Origin: Candidatus Brocadia sp.
GTDB lineage: Bacteria; Planctomycetota; Brocadiia; Brocadiales; Brocadiaceae
Assembly (NCBI GenBank): GCA_021646415.1
Contig: SOEU01000003.1
Span: 62,001 to 126,000, forward strand
Length of the DNA stretch: 64,000 nt
Reading direction: 5' to 3'
Under the pieces are notes generated by a model, which did no database searches, was not told the origin of the DNA, and worked only from the letters and a program-made list of their open reading frames with translations. A program made the translations under genes and the position numbers. How positions within the stretch are numbered: the stretch's first letter is position 1; each line of letters opens with the position of its first letter. Positions 1 to 9,964 of the stretch are shown piece after piece.

Positions 1-317
1 ACAATGCCAGCCGTCTCGTCAGTCTCAAAGAATCGGATGATCATTATTACTGGATGTATTCTCTGTGTGATAGGTATTTGAGGCCTGTTTCAAGTGTGTT
101 TCATACCGGGCACAGGAGACAGGACTTATCAAATATTTATTCTCTTAACGGGGCGATCTACATGGGGAAAAGGGACATCCTGATGAGAGAAAAAAGCTAC
201 CTGGGACCTGATACCGTAGGATTTGTAATGTCCCGCCAGAAAAGCATCGATATCAACGATATCCTGGATTTCTCCCTTGCTGAAGTTATTTTAGAAAAGG
301 GGCTATTACATGTCTAA
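1..317 (+). CDS. CMP-nonulosonic acid synthetase (NeuA/PtmB-like), 3' end only
   Basis: The reading frame is open from the window edge (first full codon at base 3). It encodes about 104 residues, so only the C-terminal part is present. The stretches LNGAIYMGKRDILM and SIDINDILDFSLAE resemble the C-terminal half of acylneuraminate cytidylyltransferases, which load a sialic, legionaminic or pseudaminic acid onto CMP as the donor for glycosylation. The gene overlaps the next by 8 bp, so the two are probably translated together. The partner is a PtmE-like nucleotidyltransferase and flagellin lies downstream, so a legionaminic-type sugar for flagellin is a reasonable inference. The exact sugar cannot be told from this fragment. 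The catalytic N-terminus is outside the window. Confidence 0.8.
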   Translation, partial: NASRLVSLKESDDHYYWMYSLCDRYLRPVSSVFHTGHRRQDLSNIYSLNGAIYMGKRDILMREKSYLGPDTVGFVMSRQKSIDINDILDFSLAEVILEKGLLHV

Positions 318-1437
318 TGATGGATATTTAAAAGACTTACTATCACCAGCTGATCAGATTATTGTAGGTGAAAACAGTACTTTTAAAGATGCGATAGCTT
401 TAATTAACAATACACACAGCGGAATTGCCCTGGTAGTTGATAAGGAGAAAAGACTGGTAGGGATCGTAACGGATGGAGATATCAGACGGGCCATTCTGAA
501 CGGGATCATGTTGGAAGAACCCGTTAGAAAGATAATGGTCAGAAAACCGGTCACCGTTTCAATGGATTGTACAAAGGGCGAAATAAGCAGGAGTTTTGCA
601 GATAAAAAGATTAGTCATTTACCAGTTGTGGATAAAGAAAACCGTATTTTAGGTATTTTCTATGAAACAAGTTTCAGAAAAGAAGGATTATTAAATATAC
701 CTGTTGTTATCATGGCAGGAGGCTTTGGCAAAAGATTGAGGCCTCTTACGGATAAAATTCCGAAACCCATGTTAAAAATCGGCGAGAAACCAATCCTTCA
801 AATACTAATCGAAAAATTCAGGGATATTGGCGTAAACAATTTTTTTATAACGGTAAATTACCTTGCTGACATTATTGAGAATTACTTTGCTGATGGCAGG
901 GCACTGAAGGTAAATATTACTTGCATCAGAGAAGATAAACCATTAGGAACGGCTGGATCACTCCGATTATTGCCACGGGATATTAACTCGGAATTTTTTC
1001 TTACAAACGCAGATATTGTGACAAATTTAGATTTTAAGGACATGCATAATTTCCACATAAAAAGAAAAGCAGACATCACCGTGTCGGTTAAGCGGCACGA
1101 TCTCCAGGTACCTTATGGTGCAGTAACGATTGCAAACGAAAGGCTGATAGGTCTATTTGAAAAACCCGTGCTTAACATATATGTCAATGCGGGTATTTAT
1201 ATTTTAAATCCTGAACTTATCGATGCTATTCCCAAAGATACGTATTTTGATATGACAGATTTAATTGAGAAATCACTCAAGACAAAGAAAAAGGTCTTTA
1301 GCTATACAATAGATGGGACATGGGTTGATATTGGCTATCCGCAAGATTACGAACAAGCGATAAAAACGTATGATTATCTTGTTAAAGAGGAACAGAGAGG
1401 TCAATCACTGGCAGGCCATGAAATTGGAATATTCTAA
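310..1437 (+). CDS. CBS-domain sugar-1-phosphate nucleotidyltransferase (PtmE-like)
   Basis: This is a 375-residue cytosolic enzyme. Residues about 10-120 form two CBS domains (LVGIVTDGDIRRAIL; ISHLPVVDKENRILGI). Residues about 130-365 form a nucleotidyltransferase with the signature AGGFGKRLRPLT at 136-147 followed by PKPM. It should join a hexose- or hexosamine-1-phosphate to a nucleoside triphosphate. The same CBS plus nucleotidyltransferase architecture is known in PtmE, the GlcN-1-phosphate guanylyltransferase of legionaminic acid synthesis in Campylobacter. Position next to a CMP-nonulosonate synthetase supports that role, although substrate and nucleotide specificity are inferred. The start overlaps the upstream stop by 8 bp, and the 3' end overlaps the next gene by 20 bp. 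Confidence 0.82.
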   Translation: MSNDGYLKDLLSPADQIIVGENSTFKDAIALINNTHSGIALVVDKEKRLVGIVTDGDIRRAILNGIMLEEPVRKIMVRKPVTVSMDCTKGEISRSFADKKISHLPVVDKENRILGIFYETSFRKEGLLNIPVVIMAGGFGKRLRPLTDKIPKPMLKIGEKPILQILIEKFRDIGVNNFFITVNYLADIIENYFADGRALKVNITCIREDKPLGTAGSLRLLPRDINSEFFLTNADIVTNLDFKDMHNFHIKRKADITVSVKRHDLQVPYGAVTIANERLIGLFEKPVLNIYVNAGIYILNPELIDAIPKDTYFDMTDLIEKSLKTKKKVFSYTIDGTWVDIGYPQDYEQAIKTYDYLVKEEQRGQSLAGHEIGIF

Positions 1438-3091
1438 AACAAAAATACTTTTTTACATAGAACCGCGGATAGACTTAGGGAACCCTTATCTGAGAGAATG
1501 GTGGCTGAACCATTTTACCCTGGACATCATCAATACCCTTAAAAAATCTGATAGTGCTGAACGATTTGAATATTGTATAACTATAAATGAACCTTTAGCA
1601 CAAAAATACGGAATAATTGATGATGCAATAATAAAGATACTTCCACAAAAAGAATTGTTTCCTTTATTGATTGGAGATGCTGTTGAATTATCCATAGCGT
1701 GGTATAAGGAGACCTATACCGATGGACAGATGTCATACTACGTAGCTCTCATGAGGAAATATTTTTCCGATTTTGTTCCGGACATAATCATAACCTTTAC
1801 CCCCGCACCATTCCTTAGAAAGGCGTTTCCCGACTCACTAATACTACACCATGAGGTAAGTTTTCTCAGTGAACCACCGTATCCTTGGGTGCCGTACCTC
1901 GACCCCCTGGGAATGTATTTTGGGCATTCATCATTCATGAATAAATTTCGAAATGAAATTAAAGAAATACCATTTACAACAGCACAACTGGATTACCTCA
2001 GTAAATTTAAAGGTACGTGCCAATCTATTATACGAAATAAATCTCCATATGATGGACTCTTAAATCCTCAGAAAGAGAAATTTGATCATCTGGTATTATT
2101 ACCTTTAGTGGGTGTGAACCATTATGGTTTTCATGGACCATGTAAGTTAAATATAAAAAATGAGTATCAGTTCTTAGTACATATTCTGGAACAAATTCCT
2201 CAAAATATTGGTGTGGTAGTAACCTATCCCCCTCAACTCTTAAACCCTTGCAGTAACGAAACAATTGCTTTTCTAGAAAGGCAATATCCTCATTTTATCT
2301 ATCACGAAGATTTTGGAAAATACTTGGGTGTATCACAATATCTACTAGCCTATGTTGATATGGTAGTTGGGTTAGGTTCCAGCATTTGTTTTCAGACCCT
2401 TCTGTGGGATAAGAAATTTTTAGACCTTGGAGACATGGATTTTATCGCAGACGCCTCTGATCTTGATGCAGTAGAAGAAGTACTAAAAAGAGACCGTCAG
2501 AACAAGGACAACATCCTTTACTGGATGCTTACTCGATATACAATTCAAAAAAGCTATCTATATAACCCGGAGTGGCTTTCAAAGTTTTTCATAAACTCAC
2601 TTGATAAGTTTAGAAACGGAGGCATAACCTTTGATTTCTTTGAGCCTATTGATAGCGACGAAAAAATATTTGAAAGCTTCATGAATGGTCTTGACGGAAA
2701 CATACCCCGGCTCAATCCCCTTGTATCATATAGCAGACTAAAAAAGTTCTATGATGATTTTAAGCCAAAATGTGATGGGTTTCATGTTTTTCAATTTCTG
2801 GAAGATATGATAAGCAAGGGTGTGGATGCTGTTGTTGCAGGTAAAAGAAACGAGGGATTTTCCATTTTTTCTGAAATGCTTGAGAGGGTTAATAATATTA
2901 AAGGAACCCTTATGAATAATATGGCAATAATTCACATAAACGAGGGAAGATTGGATGAGGCAGAACAAATTTTCAATGCCCTCATAAATGAAGGATTCAA
3001 CATTGACGCCATAAGGGAGAATCTTCAAAAATTACAGCATCTCAAGAATAAAATAACCCAAACCACTCCATGTGTAGCGGAGAATAAATAA
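1418..3091 (+). CDS. Putative glycosyltransferase-like protein with C-terminal TPR-like helices
   Basis: I do not recognise this family with certainty. The ATG at 1418 (protein begins MKLEYSKTKILFYIEPR) is preferred to a start at 1370, which would overlap the previous gene by 68 bp; a short purine-rich stretch precedes it. The first 430 residues have the look of a GT-B or capsule-synthesis-type enzyme: alternating beta/alpha pattern, a buried VVTYPPQ strand, and a Gly-rich VVGLGSSICFQ turn like the acceptor-side loops of such enzymes. The last about 90 residues (MNNMAIIHINEGRLDEAEQIF) resemble one or two TPR units. It is flanked by nucleotide-sugar genes and CgeB-like glycosyltransferases, and its stop codon shares a base with the next ATG, so it is part of the same operon. 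Confidence 0.6.
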   Translation: MKLEYSKTKILFYIEPRIDLGNPYLREWWLNHFTLDIINTLKKSDSAERFEYCITINEPLAQKYGIIDDAIIKILPQKELFPLLIGDAVELSIAWYKETYTDGQMSYYVALMRKYFSDFVPDIIITFTPAPFLRKAFPDSLILHHEVSFLSEPPYPWVPYLDPLGMYFGHSSFMNKFRNEIKEIPFTTAQLDYLSKFKGTCQSIIRNKSPYDGLLNPQKEKFDHLVLLPLVGVNHYGFHGPCKLNIKNEYQFLVHILEQIPQNIGVVVTYPPQLLNPCSNETIAFLERQYPHFIYHEDFGKYLGVSQYLLAYVDMVVGLGSSICFQTLLWDKKFLDLGDMDFIADASDLDAVEEVLKRDRQNKDNILYWMLTRYTIQKSYLYNPEWLSKFFINSLDKFRNGGITFDFFEPIDSDEKIFESFMNGLDGNIPRLNPLVSYSRLKKFYDDFKPKCDGFHVFQFLEDMISKGVDAVVAGKRNEGFSIFSEMLERVNNIKGTLMNNMAIIHINEGRLDEAEQIFNALINEGFNIDAIRENLQKLQHLKNKITQTTPCVAENK

Positions 3092-5301
3092 TGAAAGTCC
3101 TTCTTTTAGGGTTTGGAAATGCAAAAGGCAGGTTTAATCCACCCTCAACCCACTGTGAAAACTATATTACCCGCAACATGGGAGAGTATGAAATCATAAC
3201 ATTTGGTTATAACGACGGGGTTGATATCCTAATTAATCCGGAAGACGATCTAGAAAAGGTGGTAGAAAGGCTTCCAAATGGATGGATGCCTGATATTTGT
3301 TTGTTGTGGATGGTCGAATGGAATTTATTGCCACGGGGGATTGAACGTGCCCCGTTTCCAACCGTTGCATGCATATTCGACTGGGACTATGACATACCAT
3401 ATTCCAAGACGTGCATTGAGTCTGTTGATCTGACAATAGTAACGGGTGATTATGATAAAGAAGCGGTTAAGGCGCTTGGAGCAAATAATGCAGAGGCATT
3501 CTATTTTGCAGGAATTATGAGAGAATTCATTGATCCCCATCCAAAAAAAATTAGAGATAGAAAATTAGATATCCTTTATACAACCTGGATTGACGACTCT
3601 GTCCAGCCAGGCCGTTCTGCATGGATATACAGGCTATGTTCCCTTTCTGATAAGTACAACATCCATGTTGATAAATCTCTTAGTTACACTGAATACATCA
3701 GTCTCCTACGAGAATCTAAACTTGTTTTATCGTATAACAGGCACGGGTCAATGACGGTTCGAACAACGGATGCAGGCGGACAGGGAACTATTGTCCTTGA
3801 AACTGGCGATGGTGCAGAAAGATATTTTGTTCCTGACGAAGATTATATTTATATAACCGAAAAGGATTTTGCTGAACAAATTGAGCGGTTTCTTAATAAT
3901 GAGAGTGCATTACAGGAAATGTCAGACAAATTTTATGAAAAGATTACTAAAGACTTTGAGGCGAGAAAACGTTTTATCGAAATGCTGACATTTGCAGAAC
4001 GGTATTTGAAAAATAAAAAATCAGAAAGAAAGTTTAATTCATATACTGAGCACGAAAAATGTATCCGAAGAGGTGAAAATTACTACTATGCGTATTTAAG
4101 TGGTTCTTACGGAACTTTTTTTATGAACCCTGGTAGTAAATTCCTGGTGCTCAGTGCCGGAGAATTCAAAAATGCACTTGCAATCAAGACAACCCCGAGA
4201 GTACTGACAAATCTTGCGATTGTTAAAACAACATTCGATTATCTATTTCATAAAAATGAGCTGTTGAAAAATAAGGCGAAAGAGATCATACCTCTTTTAG
4301 AACAAGCCATATCCGCATATCCTTCCTATACCATGTCGTACTTTCACCTGGGAATTGTACATTTAAGAGTCGGTAATTACAGAGAAGCTTTAAATGCGTT
4401 GAGTGATGCACTCAGTTCGTTCAAGGATAAAGAGAGTTATATCGACCCCTGGTGTTTGCAAAATCGTGATTATGATGCATTCAATTTGCTTATAAGAAGT
4501 TCACTGAATGAAAATCTATCTGTAGTAAGCAGCGGGCATGAGAAGTATGCAATGGACAATATAAGAAACCTATATCAATCTTTGATACTCTATTTAATTT
4601 CCACGATTGAAGATCATAAAAGGAATATTTACAAAGGGCTTGAAGCATGCCTGGCATCTTACCAATTATATCCTGCATCGGGTTTAATTGCCTGGAAGGT
4701 GGCTAATAGATTGGCCATGCTCGGTTTCAAAGAAGAGAGTCTTATGATGTATAAAAAGGCGAGCAATTCTTTACCATTAAACATTGACCTCAGAATTGAA
4801 TACATCAAATTATTATACCTGTATCGAAAGGATAAAGAATTAGTTGAAGATGTGAAAGATGTCTTTACGATAACGAAGACAGTCATTGCAACAAGAGAAA
4901 AGTCAAATGAATTTAAGACTATATTTGCCAGTTTTAAGAGGTTTAGTTCTGATACATGTTACTCTCAATATGATGCCCAGGAATTAATACTTAATTTCTG
5001 GGTGGATGCCCTTTTTATCTGTCTGAAAGCAAACCCAAAGGATATAAATCTTATAAAAAGAATTATTGAAATATGGGATGAACTTGGAAGAACAGATAAA
5101 ATTCTAGAAATATTGGAGGATTATACCACCAATCATTACAGAGAACATAAAACAAATGGTTCGATCCAGCAATATATTACCGATATTTGCAATAACCTAA
5201 AAAAAAGGATAGATAGAGACAATAAAGTGTTCTATGAAAAACTCAATGTATTGAATCCATTTGCACATCAAATATTATCACAAAGTAAAGGAGTTTTATA
5301 A
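3091..5301 (+). CDS. CgeB-like glycosyltransferase with TPR repeats, copy 1
   Basis: A 736-residue protein beginning MKVLLLGFGNA. Residues about 1-310 resemble the CgeB / Glyco_trans_1_2 group of GT-B enzymes: an N-terminal Rossmann-like half, then the pattern KLVLSYNRHGSMTVRTTDAGGQG, where such proteins carry the nucleotide-sugar-binding loop. Residues about 340-620 hold TPR-like helical pairs (SYFHLGIVHLRVGNYREALNA). There is no signal peptide, so it should act in the cytosol. The neighbour at 5302 is a clear paralogue of the same length and domain order, starting one base after this stop, which points to tandem duplication. Acceptor and donor are unknown; flagellin or other surface protein is inferred from context. 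Confidence 0.72.
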   Translation: MKVLLLGFGNAKGRFNPPSTHCENYITRNMGEYEIITFGYNDGVDILINPEDDLEKVVERLPNGWMPDICLLWMVEWNLLPRGIERAPFPTVACIFDWDYDIPYSKTCIESVDLTIVTGDYDKEAVKALGANNAEAFYFAGIMREFIDPHPKKIRDRKLDILYTTWIDDSVQPGRSAWIYRLCSLSDKYNIHVDKSLSYTEYISLLRESKLVLSYNRHGSMTVRTTDAGGQGTIVLETGDGAERYFVPDEDYIYITEKDFAEQIERFLNNESALQEMSDKFYEKITKDFEARKRFIEMLTFAERYLKNKKSERKFNSYTEHEKCIRRGENYYYAYLSGSYGTFFMNPGSKFLVLSAGEFKNALAIKTTPRVLTNLAIVKTTFDYLFHKNELLKNKAKEIIPLLEQAISAYPSYTMSYFHLGIVHLRVGNYREALNALSDALSSFKDKESYIDPWCLQNRDYDAFNLLIRSSLNENLSVVSSGHEKYAMDNIRNLYQSLILYLISTIEDHKRNIYKGLEACLASYQLYPASGLIAWKVANRLAMLGFKEESLMMYKKASNSLPLNIDLRIEYIKLLYLYRKDKELVEDVKDVFTITKTVIATREKSNEFKTIFASFKRFSSDTCYSQYDAQELILNFWVDALFICLKANPKDINLIKRIIEIWDELGRTDKILEILEDYTTNHYREHKTNGSIQQYITDICNNLKKRIDRDNKVFYEKLNVLNPFAHQILSQSKGVL

Positions 5302-7488
5302 ATGAGGGTGCTTTTGTTAGGACTCGGAAATGCTCCTCCAAGATTTCATTTCGCCTCTATCCATTGTGAAAACTATATAGAGAGAAATACAGAAGGGCAT
5401 GAAATAATAACCTTTGGGTACAATGAAGGAGTTGATATCCGGATAAACACGGATGACGATTTTGAAAAGGTCGTTGAAAATCTTCCCCATGGCTGGATAC
5501 CTGATTGTTGTATCTTGTGGGAGGTTGACTGGAGTCTTTTACCAAAGGGGATAGAAAATGCCCCATTCCCCACGATTGCCATACCCTGGGATTGGGATTA
5601 TGACATCCCCCTTTCCAAAAATTGTGCAGAATCAACCGATCTTTTGATATCCTTTGGAGATTTTGAACAAGAAGCCCTCCAGACAATGAATACCAGTAAA
5701 GTCGAAAAGTTTTATTCCGTTGGAATAATGGAAAAGTATTTTACTCCTTATCCCAAGAAAATTCAGGATAGAAAGTATGATATCCTTTACACAACGGGAA
5801 TAAGTGACACAGAAAAATTAGATCGTTCTAAATGGGTCCTTAAGCTGTGCGAACTTTCTGATAAGTATAATGTAACTATAGATGAACACAGTCCAGATTT
5901 TGATGGATATATTGATTCACTGCGCGACTCAAAGCTGGTCTTATCACACCACCGGTATGGGTCAATGTCAGGTCGAATTTTAGATGCAGGGGCACAGGGA
6001 ACTGTAACACTTGAAACAGGCTCTGAGGTCGAGAAACATTTTGTTCCGAATAAAGAATATATCCCAGTGAGCGAGGAAAATATTTTTGATCAAATAGACA
6101 AATATCTGGGGAATCAGGCACTTTTGCAGGAGATGTCAGACAGGGTCTACTCTAAAGTAATCAGGGAATATGAGGCAAGAAAACGTTTTGTATGGTTTTT
6201 GGAGTTTTTAGACAAAACACTGAAAAGCAGAAAATCTCTCAAGAAAGTGAATACTTTTACAGAGTATGAGAGGCATATCCGAAGAGGTGAGATATATTTC
6301 TATTCGTTTTTCAGGTCTACAAGTTATTTCATTGTAAATAGCGGTAATAAGCTCATAGAGTCATGCATTGAAGAATTTGAAAAAGCTGTAGCCATTGAAC
6401 CTACCCCCCAGGCTATGACGAACCTGTCAATTGCCCGGATAGCATATGATTTATTGGATAACAGAAGGCAATTTTTAAAAGACAGGATACCAATTGATAT
6501 TGATTTATTGGAAAAAGTTATAGCTTCTCATCCGCTATATGTAATGGCGCATTATAACTTAGGGCTATTACAGATGAGAACCAACGATTACAAAGGAGCA
6601 CGAAATACCTTTTCCGTAGCAGTTAAACTGTTTGAAGACAGTAAAAGCCAGTTAGATCCATGGTGTTTGCATAACCGCGATTTCGATTTATTTAACAACC
6701 TTCTGAGGAAGCCTCTCAACCACAACCTGTTGTTATTTTGTAAAGGCGAAAAAGATTTAGCAATGAATAGTGTGAGAAACTTATATCACGCAGCAACACT
6801 ATTTTTTATCTCTCTGATTGAGGAAAACGAGGGAAATATTTACAAGGTGTTAGAATCACTTCTTAAAGCTCATTCCCTCTATCCCGAATCTGGATTAATT
6901 GCAATGAATGCTGCAAAGAGGTTATACCTCCTCGGATATAGAGAAGAGAGTCTCAAAATGTATGAAAAGGCACTAAGCCTACTACCACTACATATTGACC
7001 TGAGAATTGAATACATTAAAATTTTATATTCGTACCACATGAACACAGAAGGAATGAATGAACTTGAAAATGCATTAAATATTTCTTGCAGAATTACAAT
7101 GTTGAAAGAAAAAACTGCCGCATTAGAGGCATTAAAAGAGGGATATTCAAGTTCAGGATATACATATAATCTCAGTAATGAAAGATTTCTTAATGATGTG
7201 GCAAAAATGCTTTATGCTTTTCTGAACAAAGACCCTCAAAACTTAACCTTAATATCCAGGATTATTGATATCTGGTATGAACTTGGACGTACAGATAAGA
7301 TGTTTGCAATTGTAGAAAATTACTTTTCAAACTATTGTAAGAAGACGACGATGGGCAACATGGATTGCTCCCTAATCAAAGAAATTTTAAGAAAGCTTCA
7401 ACAGTCGAACGATACACGAGGTACGATTTTTCATGACAAATTCAACCACCTGAAAGGACTCATTGAAACGTTAGAAAATGTCACTTAA
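5302..7488 (+). CDS. CgeB-like glycosyltransferase with TPR repeats, copy 2
   Basis: A 728-residue paralogue of the preceding gene: it begins MRVLLLGLGNA, keeps the ITFGYNEGVDI segment and the KLVLSHHRYGSMSGRILDAGAQG loop, and has TPR-like helices from about residue 345. The upstream end carries AAAGGAG, a good ribosome site. The two copies agree throughout but have diverged well beyond recent duplication, so each may have its own donor or acceptor. The stop overlaps the next gene by 11 bp. It is predicted to be a cytosolic glycosyltransferase; function beyond that is inferred. Confidence 0.72.
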   Translation: MRVLLLGLGNAPPRFHFASIHCENYIERNTEGHEIITFGYNEGVDIRINTDDDFEKVVENLPHGWIPDCCILWEVDWSLLPKGIENAPFPTIAIPWDWDYDIPLSKNCAESTDLLISFGDFEQEALQTMNTSKVEKFYSVGIMEKYFTPYPKKIQDRKYDILYTTGISDTEKLDRSKWVLKLCELSDKYNVTIDEHSPDFDGYIDSLRDSKLVLSHHRYGSMSGRILDAGAQGTVTLETGSEVEKHFVPNKEYIPVSEENIFDQIDKYLGNQALLQEMSDRVYSKVIREYEARKRFVWFLEFLDKTLKSRKSLKKVNTFTEYERHIRRGEIYFYSFFRSTSYFIVNSGNKLIESCIEEFEKAVAIEPTPQAMTNLSIARIAYDLLDNRRQFLKDRIPIDIDLLEKVIASHPLYVMAHYNLGLLQMRTNDYKGARNTFSVAVKLFEDSKSQLDPWCLHNRDFDLFNNLLRKPLNHNLLLFCKGEKDLAMNSVRNLYHAATLFFISLIEENEGNIYKVLESLLKAHSLYPESGLIAMNAAKRLYLLGYREESLKMYEKALSLLPLHIDLRIEYIKILYSYHMNTEGMNELENALNISCRITMLKEKTAALEALKEGYSSSGYTYNLSNERFLNDVAKMLYAFLNKDPQNLTLISRIIDIWYELGRTDKMFAIVENYFSNYCKKTTMGNMDCSLIKEILRKLQQSNDTRGTIFHDKFNHLKGLIETLENVT

Positions 7489-9508
7489 TAATACACACGA
7501 GACAAATTTAAACCCTTGCACAAACAAGTTAGTTTCAGTTATCGTTCCAACTTTCAACCGGCCAGATACCTTGAAAAGTGCCCTCGAAAGTATTGCTGCG
7601 CAGACCTACAGGCATATTGAAGCAATTGTGGTTAATGATGCCGGAGGGGATGTTTCAAATATCATTAAGATCTTTCAGAACCAACTCGCTATAAAATATA
7701 TTGTCCATGATGTTAACAGGGACCGTGCTGCTGCGAGAAACACGGCTATTAAGCACGCATCCGGCCAATATATTGCTTATCTCGACGATGACGATATCTT
7801 TTATCCCTGTCATATTGAAACGGCACTTAAAGTACTAACCAATACGAATTACAAAGTAGTTTATACAGATGCCTACAGGACACATCAGATAAAATGTGGT
7901 GATGCATATCAGGTGATCGGCAAAGACATCCCCTACTCCATTGATTACGTTAAAGGTATCTTTTATACGACAAACATTACGCCCATCCTTTGCGTAGTCC
8001 ATAATAGATCCTGTTTCTATGAAGTCGGGATGTTTGATGAATCCCTGCCAGTTCTTGAGGATTGGGATTTGTGGATACAGATGTCAGAAAAATATGATTT
8101 CTACCATATAAAGCAGGCAACGTGCGAATTTAGCTGGAGGGTGGATGGGACATCAACGACAAGCAGCAGACAGGATGAATTTGCACGGGTCCGAAAACTA
8201 ATATATAAAAAGTACCATAAACGGTTCTCAGAAACAGGTATTCAGATATCTCCTTGTTCCCGAAAACTGGTATCTATTATCATCCTTACCTGGAATGCCT
8301 TAGAATATACCAAAAAATGTATCAATTCAATCCGGAATCACACAAATTACCCGCACGAGATCATTTTTGTGGATAATGCATCAACGGATGGAACCATTGA
8401 GTATCTCCAGAAATTAATTAAAGAAAATCAGAATTACAAACTTATTAGAAACTCTATAAATAAGGGTTTTGCAGCAGGTAATAATGAGGGTGTTGCCATA
8501 ACCAGCGGAGAGTACGTCATGCTGCTTAATAATGATGTCCTCGTGTCTGATGGATGGCTGGAAGGCCTGGTAGTGAGTCTGGAAAGGGACGAAAGGATTG
8601 GCATGGTAGGGCCCATCACAAACTCTATCAGTGGCAGACAGATGGTAAGAGAAATTCCCTATACTGATGAAAATGGATTTCATGTCTTTGCACAAGAGGT
8701 GAGAAATACATATTACGGAAGACTAACTCCACGATACCGTATTGCCGGTTTTGCGGTATTGATGAGAAAAGCGCTTTATGAAGAAGTAGGCGGTTTAGAT
8801 AAATCCTTTGGCACAGGAAACTACGAGGATGATGACCTATGTTTAAAAGTCTGCGAAAAGGGTTATGCAATTATGGTAGATGAAAGTGTGTTCATCCATC
8901 ATTACAGAAGCCAGACCTTCATTGAAAATAAAATTGATTACCGGAGCAGCCTGTCTGCCAATGAATCCAGGTTCAGAGAAAAATGGCCCAACGTTGACTA
9001 TGAGCAGCTGCTTGAATTACACAGTAGTTTGGTTGATGAGAATATTGCCCTCGTCACTCAAGGTCAACAGGCACTGGAATCAGGAAATATAGGTGAAGCC
9101 ATCGAACTCTATTCGAGGGTACTGAAAACCAATCCTATTGATGACAATGCTCTGTACGGAATGGGGCTTATCTTTCAAATGAATGGGATAACTGAAGAAG
9201 CCATTAATGCTTTTAAAAAAACCATAAAAACGAATCCGCACTTCATTGATGCTTATCATAGCCTTGCCCTTCTCTATGCAAAGACCGATCAAATAGACAA
9301 TGCCATTTCTACACTCAAAAAGGCAACCAAATTGCAGAAAGGTGAGGCCTCCGCTTATAACAATTTAGGTGTATTATATTTCAAAACAAATATGTATAAT
9401 GATGCCAGAATTTGCTTCGAAAAGGCATTATCAATTGATGCCAATTACCAGGAGGCACAACAAAATCTCAAAAAGATATCCGAAATACTGGGAAAAGATC
9501 ATCTGTAA
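7478..9508 (+). CDS. Double GT2 glycosyltransferase with C-terminal TPRs
   Basis: A 676-residue protein with two family-2 glycosyltransferase domains in tandem. The first (about residues 18-250) begins VSVIVPTFNRPDTLKSAL and has YLDDDDIFYP as its metal-binding DxD region. The second (about 263-500) begins VSIIILTWNALEYTKKCI, with MLLNNDVLVSDGW as the corresponding site. From about residue 528 there are at least four TPR units (AIELYSRVLKTNPIDDNALYGMGLIF and following). Two catalytic GT2 domains in one chain can add two sugars in sequence or build a repeating unit. It overlaps the upstream gene by 11 bp and ends the first operon segment; a 456-bp non-coding gap follows. Confidence 0.85.
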   Translation: MSLNNTHETNLNPCTNKLVSVIVPTFNRPDTLKSALESIAAQTYRHIEAIVVNDAGGDVSNIIKIFQNQLAIKYIVHDVNRDRAAARNTAIKHASGQYIAYLDDDDIFYPCHIETALKVLTNTNYKVVYTDAYRTHQIKCGDAYQVIGKDIPYSIDYVKGIFYTTNITPILCVVHNRSCFYEVGMFDESLPVLEDWDLWIQMSEKYDFYHIKQATCEFSWRVDGTSTTSSRQDEFARVRKLIYKKYHKRFSETGIQISPCSRKLVSIIILTWNALEYTKKCINSIRNHTNYPHEIIFVDNASTDGTIEYLQKLIKENQNYKLIRNSINKGFAAGNNEGVAITSGEYVMLLNNDVLVSDGWLEGLVVSLERDERIGMVGPITNSISGRQMVREIPYTDENGFHVFAQEVRNTYYGRLTPRYRIAGFAVLMRKALYEEVGGLDKSFGTGNYEDDDLCLKVCEKGYAIMVDESVFIHHYRSQTFIENKIDYRSSLSANESRFREKWPNVDYEQLLELHSSLVDENIALVTQGQQALESGNIGEAIELYSRVLKTNPIDDNALYGMGLIFQMNGITEEAINAFKKTIKTNPHFIDAYHSLALLYAKTDQIDNAISTLKKATKLQKGEASAYNNLGVLYFKTNMYNDARICFEKALSIDANYQEAQQNLKKISEILGKDHL

Positions 9509-9964
9509 ATTTAATGTGAATTTATATTCAAAATGATGTTTAAATTTCGAATACCATAAAACCTGGGAACGTTTAATATTTTAACGACTTCATCCATTTT
9601 TCCTACAATTGTTCTTCATCTTTTAAAATCCACCATTATATTTAACCCTTTTAGTATCTCATGAAGGCACGGCAACGTTTTAGGCCACTAGGACGCCAAG
9701 TCACAAAGAAAAACTTCGTGTATTTGTAGCAAATTTGAATTTACTGTTTGGTACAAATATTGCTCATTGCAAATAACAATGATCATATTTCACTGTTCAA
9801 TTTTGCTAACTTTAATTTCTCAATGAGAGATTTTGACATTTTTAGCAAATTAAATGAAAAATGGTAGGGGAGCGGGGTAACCCTGCCCCTACTTTGCAAT
9901 TTATATTTTTCACTTACCATCTTATACTTCCGATTCTTTTAGGTTAGATACTCATTATTGCACT
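9509..9964. other. Non-coding gap with repeat remnants
   Basis: No convincing gene is seen in these 456 bp. The stretch is AT-rich with scattered stops. Near 9664-9715 is a low-copy-looking tract (AAGGCACGGCAACG...AGTCACAAAG), and at 9864-9892 a GC-rich imperfect inverted repeat; both read like remnants of dispersed intergenic repeats. The downstream gene's ATG lacks an obvious Shine-Dalgarno sequence, so this gap probably carries its promoter, but I could not pick one out. Confidence 0.5.
9864..9892. repeat. GC-rich imperfect inverted repeat
   Basis: The arms read GTAGGGGAGCGGGG and CCCTGCCCCTAC, forming a hairpin in an otherwise AT-rich gap. A related fragment (GGTAGGGGTGACGCAT) occurs near 29784. 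It is probably a dispersed intergenic element rather than a terminator, since no T-run follows. Confidence 0.45.
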